Shown here piece by piece: positions 31,965-40,948 of a stretch of 42,564 bases of DNA. Positions within the stretch are counted from its first letter, which is position 1, and every line of letters begins with the position of its first letter. The stretch comes from Candidatus Onthousia faecipullorum. Lineage in GTDB: Bacteria > Bacillota_I > Bacilli_A > RF39 > UBA660. The notes beneath the pieces were generated by a model. The model was not told where the DNA came from and made no database searches. It saw only the letters and a program-made list of their open reading frames with translations. Location of the stretch: NCBI GenBank assembly GCA_018715925.1, contig DVKQ01000101.1:1-42564 (forward strand), in the 5' to 3' direction. The translations under genes were made by a program, and so were the position numbers.

Positions 31965-32771
31965 CTAACTTTTTTTTATATCTAATATTTTTTGAAAGTT
32001 TTCTTTTTTTAATCCTATTTCTACTTTCTTATATATTTTCTCTGTTTCTTTGTATTTTAAAATTAAAGCTTTATCTTTAGAGATAACATCAACAAAAGAA
32101 TCATTATAAGCAGCAAATTCAACTTGTAATTTTTGTTCTTCTTTACTTATACATAGACTTGACTCTTTTGTTATTTTAAGTGCAGTAGGTATTATTGTTG
32201 TCAGTAAATAAAACATATTTTTCTGATAATTTTCATCTTTTAAAAACATTTCATTGATTGGCTCTATAAAAATATTAGATAATGTTTTATAAAATTCTAT
32301 CATTTTTTCATTTTCAATAGTTGGTAATAAATCATTACGCATACTATATGCTCTTTTTAATGTATTCATGATAATCCATCCTAAACACAATTCACTAAAG
32401 GTTAAATCTTCTGCTTTTACGCGCCAAAATTTATCAACATAATCTTTTCTTTTTAATTGTTTTAATAGAGGATTATTCATTTCTTGAAAGTTTAATTTTT
32501 TATAAAATGCTTCAACTGTTCCATTTAATCCTCTATTGACATCAAATATATAATTTGTGATATTACTTCCTCTTTTAATTATTATTTCTTGCTCTTTATT
32601 CACTATACTATAAGCGTTTTCTTTATTCAATTTATATTTATTTAATAGCCTTTTCATTAATACATTATTAATATTTCTTGTATAAAAAACACTTTGATTA
32701 TTATATACAGTGTTATAAATAAGTTCAGATGTTGGCATTAGTTTTAAGTTTTTTATTTTTCTATCAAACAT
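31965..32771 (-). CDS. Hypothetical protein, 268 residues
   Basis: No family is recognised. It is a soluble, Lys/Asn-rich, mostly helical protein. The segment LCLGWIIMNTLKRAYSMRNDLLP (about 128-150) is the most hydrophobic but contains charges. GAGAGGAG precedes the ATG. It borders the decayed stretch that follows. Confidence 0.6.
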   Translation of the reverse strand: MFDRKIKNLKLMPTSELIYNTVYNNQSVFYTRNINNVLMKRLLNKYKLNKENAYSIVNKEQEIIIKRGSNITNYIFDVNRGLNGTVEAFYKKLNFQEMNNPLLKQLKRKDYVDKFWRVKAEDLTFSELCLGWIIMNTLKRAYSMRNDLLPTIENEKMIEFYKTLSNIFIEPINEMFLKDENYQKNMFYLLTTIIPTALKITKESSLCISKEEQKLQVEFAAYNDSFVDVISKDKALILKYKETEKIYKKVEIGLKKENFQKILDIKKS

Positions 32772-32940
32772 AGCAATTCTCCTCTCAGTTAAATGCCTAT
32801 ATTATATTACATATTTAGTAATAATTCAATTTTTTTAGATAATAGCAAATTTATACCAAAAACAGAAAAAAATATATTAACAAATATATCTTCTAGATAG
32901 TACACTTAAGTTACAAATGTTAAGCAGAGACATTCACATT
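32772..32940. other. Intergenic, possible left flank of an IS605-type remnant
   Basis: No gene is seen. The sequence is AT-rich. The last 40 bases (ACAAATGTTAAGCAGAGACATTCACATT region, 32915-32940) directly precede the tnpB-like start and may be the element's left flank. Confidence 0.35.
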
Positions 32941-33066
32941 ATGGAGATATATAAAGCATATAAATTTAGGTTATATCCAACAGATGAACAAAAAGTCTTA
33001 ATTAACAAAACTTTAGACTGTAAACGTTCTGTATATAACTATTATTTAAATTATTTGAAGGATTAA
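32941..33066 (+). pseudogene. tnpB (IS605 OrfB) remnant, N-terminal 41 codons
   Basis: The reading MEIYKAYKFRLYPTDEQK, then KTLDCKRSVYNYYLN, is the N-terminal helix-turn-helix of TnpB/OrfB proteins of the IS200/IS605 group. A stop follows after 41 residues, while intact TnpB has about 370-400, so RuvC and zinc-finger domains are missing. It is a deletion remnant. Confidence 0.85.
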
Positions 33067-33243
33067 AGTTACACTATAATTTAGTTAGTTTAGTATAGAT
33101 AATGTTTTAGATAAATAATACCCAAGTACGGTAATGCTTTAAGGAATTTAAGCCTATGAAAAACAGATGGTTACTCTATCTATGAAGTAGAAATCCTTGG
33201 AGGTAACGACAAGGGAGAAATAAAATTTATTTTATTTCTTTTG
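33067..33243 (+). mobile_element. Probable 3' end of the same tnpB element
   Basis: After the remnant comes CCCAAGTACGGTAATGC, a stretch around GACAGATGGTTACTC-like sequence (33165-33178) and GGAGGTAACGACAAGG (33199-33214). In the plus frame this reads GNALRNLSL, a TGA, then KTDGYSIYEVEILGGNDKGEIK, cited by position 33132-33225. I take this as the retained right end (or guide-RNA region) of the element, joined to its left end by an internal deletion. This is from pattern memory and is tentative. Confidence 0.45.
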
Positions 33244-33307
33244 TTCTATTAACTCAGTATTTAAATAATAATAGTAATGAAGTAATTCTCTTTTATATTC
33301 TACAATT

Positions 33308-34742
33308 TTACCTTTCTGGTAAGACTAACATTCTAGTAACTCCAATCTGTTCTACAAAAGAAGGGTTATGACTTACCATTATTAAGGTACCAGTATAATT
33401 CTTAAAGTTCTCACCAATAATCTTCTGTGTTTCCGGATCAAAGTGATTAGTTGGCTCATCTAATATGATAATGTTAGTTCTTTGAATAAGTATTTTACAC
33501 AATGCTACTCTTGCTTTTTCTCCAGGAGATAACACTTTTACTTTCTTAAAGACATCATTATTAGAAAATAAAAAGTTACCTAAAAAGTTTCTTAACTCAT
33601 TATCACTATAATTAGGATTATCTACATTTTCTAAAATAGTTTTATCTTCATCTAATATCTCTAACTCCTGGGCATAATAAGCTATAGTTGCATGATAGCC
33701 ATAATCTATTTCTCCTTTAATAGGTTTTAATTTACCAACAATTAGTTTTAATAAAGTTGATTTACCAACACCATTTTATCCAACTATTAAAAACTTCTCT
33801 CCTCTTGCCATCTGAAATGATAAATTATGATATAAATCACTTTTACCTGGATAATGAAAAGTTAAATGTTTTACTTCTAAAGGTATTTTACCACTTACCT
33901 CTTTAGGCTCTACTTTCATTGTAACAGTCTTATATTTTTCTTCCCTTACCTCTAATTCATCTAGCTTTTTCTCTAACATTTTCTTTCTAGACTGTCCTAA
34001 CCTTTTTAAGTTATGATTAGTACGAGATGCCTCCTCTGCTTTTTTAACAACTTCTTCAAGTTTCTTTATTTCTCTTTCTTGTTCTTTTATTCTAAGCTCT
34101 TTCTCTATCATCTCATTAGCATAGAGTCTTTTAAATTCTTTATAATTACCTTTATATACTTTTATTTTATGAGTAACTTTATTAATAAACATTGTCTTAG
34201 TAACTACTTCATTTAAAAAGTCAATATCATGACTAATAACTAAAACCATACCATGATAATTTTTTAAATAATCTATGACAAAGTCTTTAGTTTTAGCATC
34301 TAAATGATTAGTAGGTTCATCTAAAAGTAAAATATCAGAGTTTGAAAAAAGAAGTTGTGCGAAAGCGATCTTAGATTTTTGTCCTCCTGATAAATCTCCT
34401 ACTTTCATCTCTAACAAGTCACTATCTATCTTCATATTTTCAATTAATGATAATAGTTCATCTTCTGCTGTATATTGATTTAAACTATCAAGTTCACTTT
34501 GAATCTTTTCTGCTTGTCTTAAAAGTTTATTTTGCTCTAATTCACTTGCATTACTTAACTTTTTATAAATGACATTTAACTCTTGTTCTAGCTTTTCAAT
34601 AGGCCTTCCACTATATAAATAATCTAAGACATTTTTCTCTTTATCAGTAAAATTAATCTCTTGAGGAAGTAAAATAGATTTATTTAATAATTTTGCACTT
34701 TCCATATTTTGATTATCATTAACACCACATAATATTAAAGTT
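33308..34742 (-). pseudogene. ABC-F ATPase, N-terminally truncated with a stop in the second Walker A
   Basis: The frame from about 34742 to 33308 encodes most of an ABC-F (translation-associated) ATPase: first-domain signature LSGGQKSKIA, Walker B ILLLDEPTNHLD, the charged linker (about 34150-33930), then the second domain. The second Walker A reads G-stop-NGVGKST, with TAA at 33776-33778 where a sense codon (Glu, Gln or Lys) is expected. After it the same frame stays open through LSPGEKARVALCK and IIILDEPTNHFDPE to a normal end. The first Walker A and about 60 residues before it are missing, because the 5' end joins a truncated hydrolase gene. It is therefore broken in two ways. Confidence 0.88.
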
Positions 34743-35180
34743 TTACAAGTTACTTTCTATATCTAAATTACTCATAGAATTAACAAGAGAAATAAAATCT
34801 TTCTTCTCACATCCCATTTTCTCAAAAATAGATCTAGGCATAATCTTGAATATTAGTCCTTGGACTTTAAAAAGAAACTTAGGTACTTTATAAGGTGTTC
34901 CAATTAATATAAGAGAATTTACTTTATCAGGATGCTCTTTTGCATAGTTTAAAGCAAGTATACCACCAAGTGAAAGGCCACATAGATTTAATTTTTCATC
35001 AAAATTATTACAGTAATTAGAAAATTTTTCATATAAAGTATCATAATCTGATGTAACATCTTTTAGCATTGAATATAAACTAGGAGTTTCTACCTTTATA
35101 TTATTACTTTTTAACTCTTCTTCTACTTTATTCCAACTTACTTCGTTTTGTCCTAATCCGTGTATTAAAATATTTTTCAT
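34743..35180 (-). pseudogene. Alpha/beta hydrolase, C-terminally truncated
   Basis: 145 codons from the ATG at 35180 after GAAGGAATTGATGTA. ILIHGLGQNEVSWN carries the oxyanion loop and LCGLSLGGILALNYA the nucleophile elbow Ser. The gene stops at DIESNL about 60-80 residues before the usual end, so the catalytic His is missing. Its end abuts the truncated ABC-F gene, so one deletion may have removed the end of one gene and the start of the other. Confidence 0.75.
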
Positions 35181-35199
35181 TACATCAATTCCTTCATTA

Positions 35200-36402
35200 C
35201 TAATTATTATCTTGTAAAAGCCAATCAACTACATTTATTTTAGTTATTCCATCATAGTCTGACTCTAAATCCATATCTAATGTTAATAAATATTTAGGGT
35301 AATGATCACCAGTCTTTTGTAATGAACGCAATTCTCTTTCTAACACTTTCTCATCACGAACTGTTAAAGCTACTTGAAAATATTTTAAACCATCACGAGA
35401 TTCAGCGACAAAGTCAACTTCTAAATCATCAACTTTACCAACATATACTCTATAACCTCTTCTTAATAGTTCAAGATATACTATATTTTCAAGAATATGT
35501 CCCATATCATTATCTGCTTTCTTACCTAATAAATAACTTCTTAATCCTTGATCTACTACATAGTATTTATAATCTCTAGCTAGTAAGTTTTTACCTTTAA
35601 CATCAAATCTTTCAGCTTTATATATTAAAAAGCTCTCTATAAAAGCAATTATATACTTTTCAACAGTATGATTACTAGTACTCATTCCTTTACTAGTTAA
35701 AGTATCACTTATTTTTTTAGTTGATATAGGACTGCCAATACTATCAAAAATAAATTTTAAAACACTTTCTAAAAGCATTTTATCATTAATATTATTTCTA
35801 GCCATAATATCTTTATAAACAATAGTAGAAAAAATTCCATCTAAATATTTATCTAAATCATTAGGATTAGATTTTATAATACTAATATTTCCAGGCATAC
35901 CGCCATTTTTCATATAGTTTAAAAATAATTGTTGATAATTATTATCATCAAAAGCAGATACATACTCTTTAAATGATAATGGTAACATTTTAATTTCTAT
36001 ATATCTTCCTGATAATAAAGTTGCAAGTTCTCCTGATAATAAATAAGCATTAGACCCAGTAATATATACATCTACATTTTTCTTTATATATAAACTATCA
36101 ACAGCCTTTTGAAACATAGGTACATTTTGGACTTCATCCAAAAAGACATAATATGTCTTTTTAGAATCCATTTTTTCTTTTATATAATCATATAGTTGTT
36201 TATAGTCTTCAAAATTATAATCAGCATCTTCTAAATTTATAGATATTATTTGTTCATTATTAATACCAGTACTCTTTAAATAATCTATAAATAATTGAAA
36301 CAAAGTAGATTTACCACATCTTCTTATACCGGTTATAACTTTTATTAAATCTTTGTCTTTCCATCTTTTTAATTCTTCAAGATATTCTGTTCTTTCTATC
36401 AT
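35200..36402 (-). CDS. AAA-family ATP-binding protein with DUF4143 domain (paralogue)
   Basis: A 400-residue protein with the plan of 27339-28571: GIRRCGKST (about 24-32), YVFLDEVQNV, TGSNAYLLSGELATLLSGRYIEI, and a C-terminal GHILENIVYLELLRRG and LEVDFVAE, where the D and E could be nuclease-fold residues. Its promoter has the same TTGACT-17 layout as the paralogue's. The gene appears intact despite lying between pseudogenes. Confidence 0.9.
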   Translation of the reverse strand: MIERTEYLEELKRWKDKDLIKVITGIRRCGKSTLFQLFIDYLKSTGINNEQIISINLEDADYNFEDYKQLYDYIKEKMDSKKTYYVFLDEVQNVPMFQKAVDSLYIKKNVDVYITGSNAYLLSGELATLLSGRYIEIKMLPLSFKEYVSAFDDNNYQQLFLNYMKNGGMPGNISIIKSNPNDLDKYLDGIFSTIVYKDIMARNNINDKMLLESVLKFIFDSIGSPISTKKISDTLTSKGMSTSNHTVEKYIIAFIESFLIYKAERFDVKGKNLLARDYKYYVVDQGLRSYLLGKKADNDMGHILENIVYLELLRRGYRVYVGKVDDLEVDFVAESRDGLKYFQVALTVRDEKVLERELRSLQKTGDHYPKYLLTLDMDLESDYDGITKINVVDWLLQDNN

Positions 36403-36422
36403 AGTTTTTCACCTCTACTATG

Positions 36423-36451
36423 AGTATACATTAAAAAATATGCAAAGTCAA
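36423..36451 (-). promoter_or_regulatory. Promoter of the second DUF4143 gene
   Basis: TTGACT (36446-36451), 17 bases, TATACT (36423-36428) on the minus strand. It is followed upstream by ACAACTTGACT, similar at its start to the flank of the first paralogue's promoter. Confidence 0.75.
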
Positions 36452-36525
36452 GTTGTGGAAATATTATTCCAGAACTCTTATATTTTATTATCTTTTGGAA
36501 CTTGCAATTTAAATAAAATTATATC

Positions 36526-36819
36526 TTAAACATAATAAATAATCTCTTTATTTAAAGATTTAGCATACTCTATTTCATTTTTAGTACTACTTCCAATATA
36601 ACCATCTACATTAACAACTACAATAGCATCACTTAACTTTATTTTTTCTTTGTGCATTTTATCAATCATTAAAGCTTCTTCTTAGCTATAATCATCTTTA
36701 TTAGATTTTGATAATTCATTAGGCATCAAGACACAATTACCTTTTAAAGTTAATTTTTCTGCAATATCAACTGTCTCTTTTTTAAATTTATAACTACCAC
36801 ATACTGTTATTACTTTCAT
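36526..36819 (-). pseudogene. Nucleoside 2-deoxyribosyltransferase-like gene with internal stop
   Basis: 98 codons from the ATG at 36819: MKVITVCGSYKF, then VLMPNEL, then a TAA at 36682-36684, then EEALMIDKMHKEKI, LSDAIVVVNVDGYIGSSTKNEIEYA and a normal stop. The GYIGSST.NEI.YA motif is the signature of small deoxyribosyltransferase/DUF4406-like enzymes. A single base change to TAA in DYS-stop-EEAL breaks an otherwise good frame. Confidence 0.8.
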
Positions 36820-36821
36820 AC

Positions 36822-37385
36822 TTATTTACAACTACCTCCATTATCTTCAAAATATTTTTCTATATTTTCTATGCTATGCTCTATATTAGCATAATCTGTA
36901 ATATCTTTTAAATAGATTTCCATATCTTTATTACACTCCATACATTCAAAATAATTATCTTCTCCAATTGTAATCAAATAATTATTATCGCCAATAGAAC
37001 AATTTAAATCAGCAGATATTATCTCTGTCGTTGTCTTTTGCTCATTAGGAAAAGCAGTAAATAAAATTAATGCAATGACAAAAAGTATTACATATATTAT
37101 TGATAATATTCCTATTACTTTTAAAATTTTAATTATAATGCCTGCTAACTTTTCTGTATTACTAACTTTAGCTTCTAAAACATTTTTAATATCATTATTA
37201 GTTAATTCATCTAAACTAACATTAAATACTTTAGATAATTCTTTCGCTTGTTTAATATCAGGAGCTGTCTCACCTAACTCCCATTTAGATATTGTTTGCC
37301 TACTAACTCCTATTTTTTCTGCTAATGCTTCTTGAGAAAGATTATTTTTCTTTCTTAACTCTAATATTTTATTTCCTATTTCCAT
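36822..37385 (-). CDS. Membrane-anchored XRE-family HTH regulator with cysteine-containing outer domain (paralogue)
   Basis: 187 residues, with the same order as 3668-4237: XRE HTH at 5-60 (LSQEALAEKIGVSRQTISKWE), VSNTEKLAG at about 75-83, a membrane span at about 88-115, and an outer domain with LNCSIGDNNYLITIGEDNYF, CMEC and GGSCK. The outer domain is the best conserved part between the two proteins, suggesting the same signal. RBS GAGGTGAAAAA. Its stop lies two bases before the ATG of the broken deoxyribosyltransferase-like gene. Confidence 0.86.
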   Translation of the reverse strand: MEIGNKILELRKKNNLSQEALAEKIGVSRQTISKWELGETAPDIKQAKELSKVFNVSLDELTNNDIKNVLEAKVSNTEKLAGIIIKILKVIGILSIIYVILFVIALILFTAFPNEQKTTTEIISADLNCSIGDNNYLITIGEDNYFECMECNKDMEIYLKDITDYANIEHSIENIEKYFEDNGGSCK

Positions 37386-37484
37386 TTTTTCACCTCAGTT
37401 AAAAGTATATAATTTTAAACTTTTTTATTCTACCAATATCTAATGGAAGTTATGCTAATTTTCTTAACATTATAATAACTAATA

Positions 37485-37935
37485 CTATTTATTATCTTTC
37501 CACTCATGATAAAGAATATCTTTTAAAACTATCATACTATCTTGTTCATTATAACAAATACTCACTAGATAAACTATCAAGCATCATTCTAATTCCTTTA
37601 GCATATTTAGATATATCTACCTCTTTTTGATATGTTACTAACACTTTATATTTCTTACCCCAAGCATTTGTCCAATTAATTTTTGATTCTTTCGCCTCAT
37701 CAGTATTTTTAATAATTTCTTCTATTTCTTTTAAATCTACATCAAACTCTATTAACTCATCCAAAGATAGTTTATATAATTTAGAAAGTTTTTTGGCCTG
37801 ATAAATATCTGGAATAGTTTCATTTGTTTCCCATTTTGAAATAGTTTGCCTACTGACACCTAATTTTTCTGCAACTCTTTCTTGTGATAAGCCTGCCTTC
37901 TTTCTTGCTTCAAATAAATTATTTCCTAAACTCAT
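37485..37935 (-). pseudogene. XRE-family HTH regulator with probable C-terminal frameshift
   Basis: The start is the ATG at 37935 after GGAGG. HTH at about 6-62 (LSQERVAEKLGVSRQTISKWE), then a helical region. The frame stops after DSLSSEYLL at 37549. A one-base shift at that point opens a second frame, NEQDSMIVLKDILYHEWKDNK, ending at 37485, which looks like the natural tail of this regulator type. The main part may still work; the loss of about 21 residues may or may not matter. Confidence 0.65.
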
Positions 37936-38062
37936 TTTATCAACCTCCAAATTAAGTGTACTATTTTAAACTAATTTTTTCTATCAACTATATTTTACAT
38001 TTTTGCTAGTTTTCTTAACAAACTAGGCATATTTACTAAAAATAAAGGAATCTATATCAAAA

Positions 38063-38368
38063 TTAGAAAATTCCTCTATTATACTTAAATTGCCCATAAA
38101 GTAGAAAAACTAAACCAATGATAACACCTACTAAAGTAATAAACCATAGACTTGCAATTTCAAAAATCATTTGTAAAATAGCAGTTATAGTTAAACTAAC
38201 TCCAATTATTATTGTTCCAAGCCCCATTGCTTCTCCATATTTCTTAGAATTTTCTTTTGTAATTCTTGTCCTATTATACCAATGAATAGAAGAAATATTA
38301 CCTTTATAATTTAAAATTCCTAAAACTATAATACATATACCAAAAATTATCATAAATATATATTCCAT
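38063..38368 (-). CDS. Three-span membrane protein, DUF3784-like
   Basis: 101 residues with spans at about 3-20, 48-70 and 74-94. Between the first two is HWYNRTRITKENSKKYGEAMGLG, the loop that characterises DUF3784-type proteins found next to XRE regulators in Bacillota. Function unknown. AGAGGTTAAAATT precedes the ATG. Confidence 0.7.
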   Translation of the reverse strand: MEYIFMIIFGICIIVLGILNYKGNISSIHWYNRTRITKENSKKYGEAMGLGTIIIGVSLTITAILQMIFEIASLWFITLVGVIIGLVFLLYGQFKYNRGIF

Positions 38369-38409
38369 AATTTTAACCTCTCTTTACCATTACTACTTAT
38401 AATTATTTA

Positions 38410-38577
38410 TTATTCTTTTTTTATCTTTTTAAACACTAAAATTGCTTTTGCAGTTCCTGTAATTGACATAGTAACTAGTTCAAAACCGACTTGTAACATT
38501 TCATTAGCTTTTTCCTCTACTTTTTGTGCCATTTCATTAGCTTTTGGAGAATATTCTATAACAACTGTTTTATACAT
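38410..38577 (-). CDS. Small DUF4177-like protein, 55 residues
   Basis: Reads MYKTVVIEYSPKANEMAQKV, then an amphipathic helix, GFELVTMSITGTAKAILVFKK. This matches the small DUF4177 fold (strand, helix with GWELV-like motif, two strands). AGGAAAGGTGAAAT precedes the ATG, and it overlaps the end of the upstream membrane protein gene by eight bases. Confidence 0.7.
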   Translation of the reverse strand: MYKTVVIEYSPKANEMAQKVEEKANEMLQVGFELVTMSITGTAKAILVFKKIKKE

Positions 38578-38976
38578 TTTTTATTTCACCTTTCCTCTTT
38601 TTTATTTTTGATACTACTATTGGAGATATAAATGTGGTAATGACAACTAAAATCCATAGATTACCTGTTAAAAAGTTATATGAACCTAATAAATCTTTGA
38701 TTCCTCCACCCTCACTAATATACATAAATAAATCAAATAGATTCGTTAAAATAAACCAAATTATTCCAAAGATAAAATAATCTGTTTGTTTACAATTTTT
38801 GATTTTTGGTATTAATAAGTATGCTACTACAAATATACATATACTTAAAATAATTCCACTTAATAGTAGTGCAATATCACCTAATTTAATCAAGATATTT
38901 TCTCTTAACCCACCATTTATAATTGCTAATGGAATAATTAAAAACCATATTCCTATTGCTTGAATATATTTACTCA
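38570..38976 (-). CDS. Four-span membrane protein of unknown function
   Basis: About 135 residues from the ATG at 38976, which follows GGAGG at eight bases. Four spans: about 5-25, 35-58, 68-88 and 100-122. A basic C-terminus (KIKKRKGEIKNV). No family is recognised. It is coupled to the small DUF4177-like gene downstream. Confidence 0.65.
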
Positions 38977-39109
38977 TAATAACAACCTCCATAAATTGTA
39001 ATTTGCTAGTGAGTTTTCTATTTTCGTTATATCTACTTTTCCATCCATAATTTTTTCTACAATAAAAATACTATTGCCACTACCTATTATAAGTACACCT
39101 CTCAAACTA

Positions 39110-39418
39110 CTATTTATTAGTTAATTTAGCTCTTAGTTTATATACATTTATAACTATTAAAACTATTAAAGTAAGAAACATAACCAGTATTAACCAAGGA
39201 ACTATCATTTTATCTACTGTTGCTGTATGAAACAAAAACTCTAAGTCTGTACCACCAAAAGCAAAACTACTTTTTCTTGCACAAAACAGATATGTAACAA
39301 CAAGTGTAATCACTGTTAATAACATTTGAATTATACCAAGTTTTTTATTATCATTTATTATTGCAAATATTCCTATTGTAATACCAAATCCAGTTAATAA
39401 TCCGATTATAAAATCCAT
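39110..39418 (-). CDS. Three-span membrane protein of unknown function
   Basis: 102 residues with spans at about 2-20, 30-47 and 72-95. The loop CARKSSFAFGGTDLEFLFHTATV lies between the second and third. AAGGAGAAG precedes the ATG. No family is recognised. Confidence 0.65.
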   Translation of the reverse strand: MDFIIGLLTGFGITIGIFAIINDNKKLGIIQMLLTVITLVVTYLFCARKSSFAFGGTDLEFLFHTATVDKMIVPWLILVMFLTLIVLIVINVYKLRAKLTNK

Positions 39419-39449
39419 ATTTATCTTCTCCTTAACAAATTACTATTTA

Positions 39450-40112
39450 TTAAATATATTTACTTGCTTCCCTCACACTTAAACTACTCATTTTATCTTT
39501 ATATTTATTTATAAACTCTCTTACCCATTCAGGATTAGTTTTAGAATAATCTCTTAAAGTCCAACCTATCGCTTTATTAATAAATAATTCATCACTACCA
39601 AAATTATTAACTAATATTTTTTCTAATAGTACTGTATCAGTTTTATCTTTTCTACATAATTGATGATCTATCGCTATTCTTCTTACCCAAAAGTCATTAT
39701 CACAAGACCATTCTAACATTAAGTCATCTACTCTACTATCTCTTAAACCTATCTCTCCAATAACTCTATCTAGAAAATCAATCGTATCCCACCATTGTTT
39801 TGTTTTTATATACTTTTCTATTTTAGGTATATCATCATAAGTTAAAAAGTTATTCATTGCAATTAAATAATCAGATACTAAATATTGAAATTCTCTATGG
39901 GAATCTTCGTAACATTTATCAAGAAAATCCCAGTCAACTTTTTTACCTTTTTTTTCATCTTTAAGAAAATCTTTATATAATACTTTTCTTTTAGGAGTAG
40001 GAATACCATAAAACTCAAATAAGTTTCGCATATACTTTGCCATTGCTACAGCATTTTCTTTATCTTCATTCTGTTCAAATAACTTTTTTATTTCTAAGTA
40101 TTTATCCATCAT
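39450..40112 (-). CDS. DNA alkylation repair protein (AlkD-like)
   Basis: A 220-residue all-helical HEAT-like protein: AMAKYMRNLFEFYGIPTPKRK, SHREFQYLVSDYL, KTKQWWDTIDFLD and DNDFWVRRIAIDHQL are family patterns of AlkD glycosylases, which remove N3/N7 alkylated bases. The catalytic Asp lies in WWDTID. Full length. Another alkylation repair gene, tag, lies at the right edge. Confidence 0.9.
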   Translation of the reverse strand: MMDKYLEIKKLFEQNEDKENAVAMAKYMRNLFEFYGIPTPKRKVLYKDFLKDEKKGKKVDWDFLDKCYEDSHREFQYLVSDYLIAMNNFLTYDDIPKIEKYIKTKQWWDTIDFLDRVIGEIGLRDSRVDDLMLEWSCDNDFWVRRIAIDHQLCRKDKTDTVLLEKILVNNFGSDELFINKAIGWTLRDYSKTNPEWVREFINKYKDKMSSLSVREASKYI

Positions 40113-40133
40113 AATCCCACTTTCAAATTAATA

Positions 40134-40919
40134 TTAATTATTACTAACATCATTATTTATATAATTATCAAAATATTTAAACATATCAGTCATTATATTC
40201 TTACCTATTTCATTTGTTTGATTATAGTCCATAACAATATTATATATCTCATCTTGTGTCATAGTTTGAAAAAGATATCTTACAGCAAGATAAGATAATT
40301 TATATAGATTATAATTATCATTTCTAAAATCATTTCCGTGTTTTATTCCTTTTAATTCTGGAATATATTTTGTTTCCTTTTTTACTTTATTATAAAACTT
40401 AACAAATTCATTAAAGTCTTGTTCTAAATAATCATATTCTCCTGATAAATTTTGAGCTAGTCCTTCATCAAACCAAACAACTCTTAATTTAGAATTTCCA
40501 TGGGCACAATTATTAAGATAGATAATATGAATAAGTTCGTGAATCGGAGTAGATATTCTTCTTATATAAACTTTATCAGAAATATATTCATTTTTATTAT
40601 CTTTTAGAACATATACACCATGCTTATCTTTTCTTAATTCAACAAATTGATTACACATACCTTTATCATAAGTGCCAACTGCATAATCAGGTAATGTATT
40701 GTTCCCATTTCTTAAATCGTTTATAACAAAACTTCTAAACTTTTTAATGTCATCAAACAAATTAATTTGATATTTACTATAACTTTTTAAATGATAAAAG
40801 TTAAATACTTTATCACATTGTTTATAAAAATAATTGACAATATCATCTACTATAAACTTTAAACTGTCTGGTGCACATATTTTTAACTTATCATCCTCAT
40901 ATTGTATTTTTTCTACCAT
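40134..40919 (-). CDS. Zinc metallopeptidase-like protein (HExxH, gluzincin-type)
   Basis: 261 residues without a signal peptide. STPIHELIHIIYLNN (about 125-139) is HExxH, and WFDEGLAQNLSGEYDYLE (about 152-169) gives the third zinc ligand Glu, as in peptidase-MA-like proteins. The C-terminus is helical (LSYLAVRYLFQTMTQDEI). A cytosolic protease is likely; the substrate is unknown. Confidence 0.75.
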   Translation of the reverse strand: MVEKIQYEDDKLKICAPDSLKFIVDDIVNYFYKQCDKVFNFYHLKSYSKYQINLFDDIKKFRSFVINDLRNGNNTLPDYAVGTYDKGMCNQFVELRKDKHGVYVLKDNKNEYISDKVYIRRISTPIHELIHIIYLNNCAHGNSKLRVVWFDEGLAQNLSGEYDYLEQDFNEFVKFYNKVKKETKYIPELKGIKHGNDFRNDNYNLYKLSYLAVRYLFQTMTQDEIYNIVMDYNQTNEIGKNIMTDMFKYFDNYINNDVSNN

Positions 40920-40948
40920 AACTTTCTCCCTGAATTAAAATCTATTAT

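Noticed and set aside
33132-33243. TGA read as Trp (alternative genetic code) in the tnpB remnant
   Set aside because: The intact genes of the window read full length with TGG as Trp and the standard table; the TGA occurs in an already decayed sequence.
33308-33535. Separate 75-residue ATPase gene
   Set aside because: It is in the same frame as the ABC-F sequence upstream and is simply the part after the Walker A stop; its apparent start is an internal GTG.
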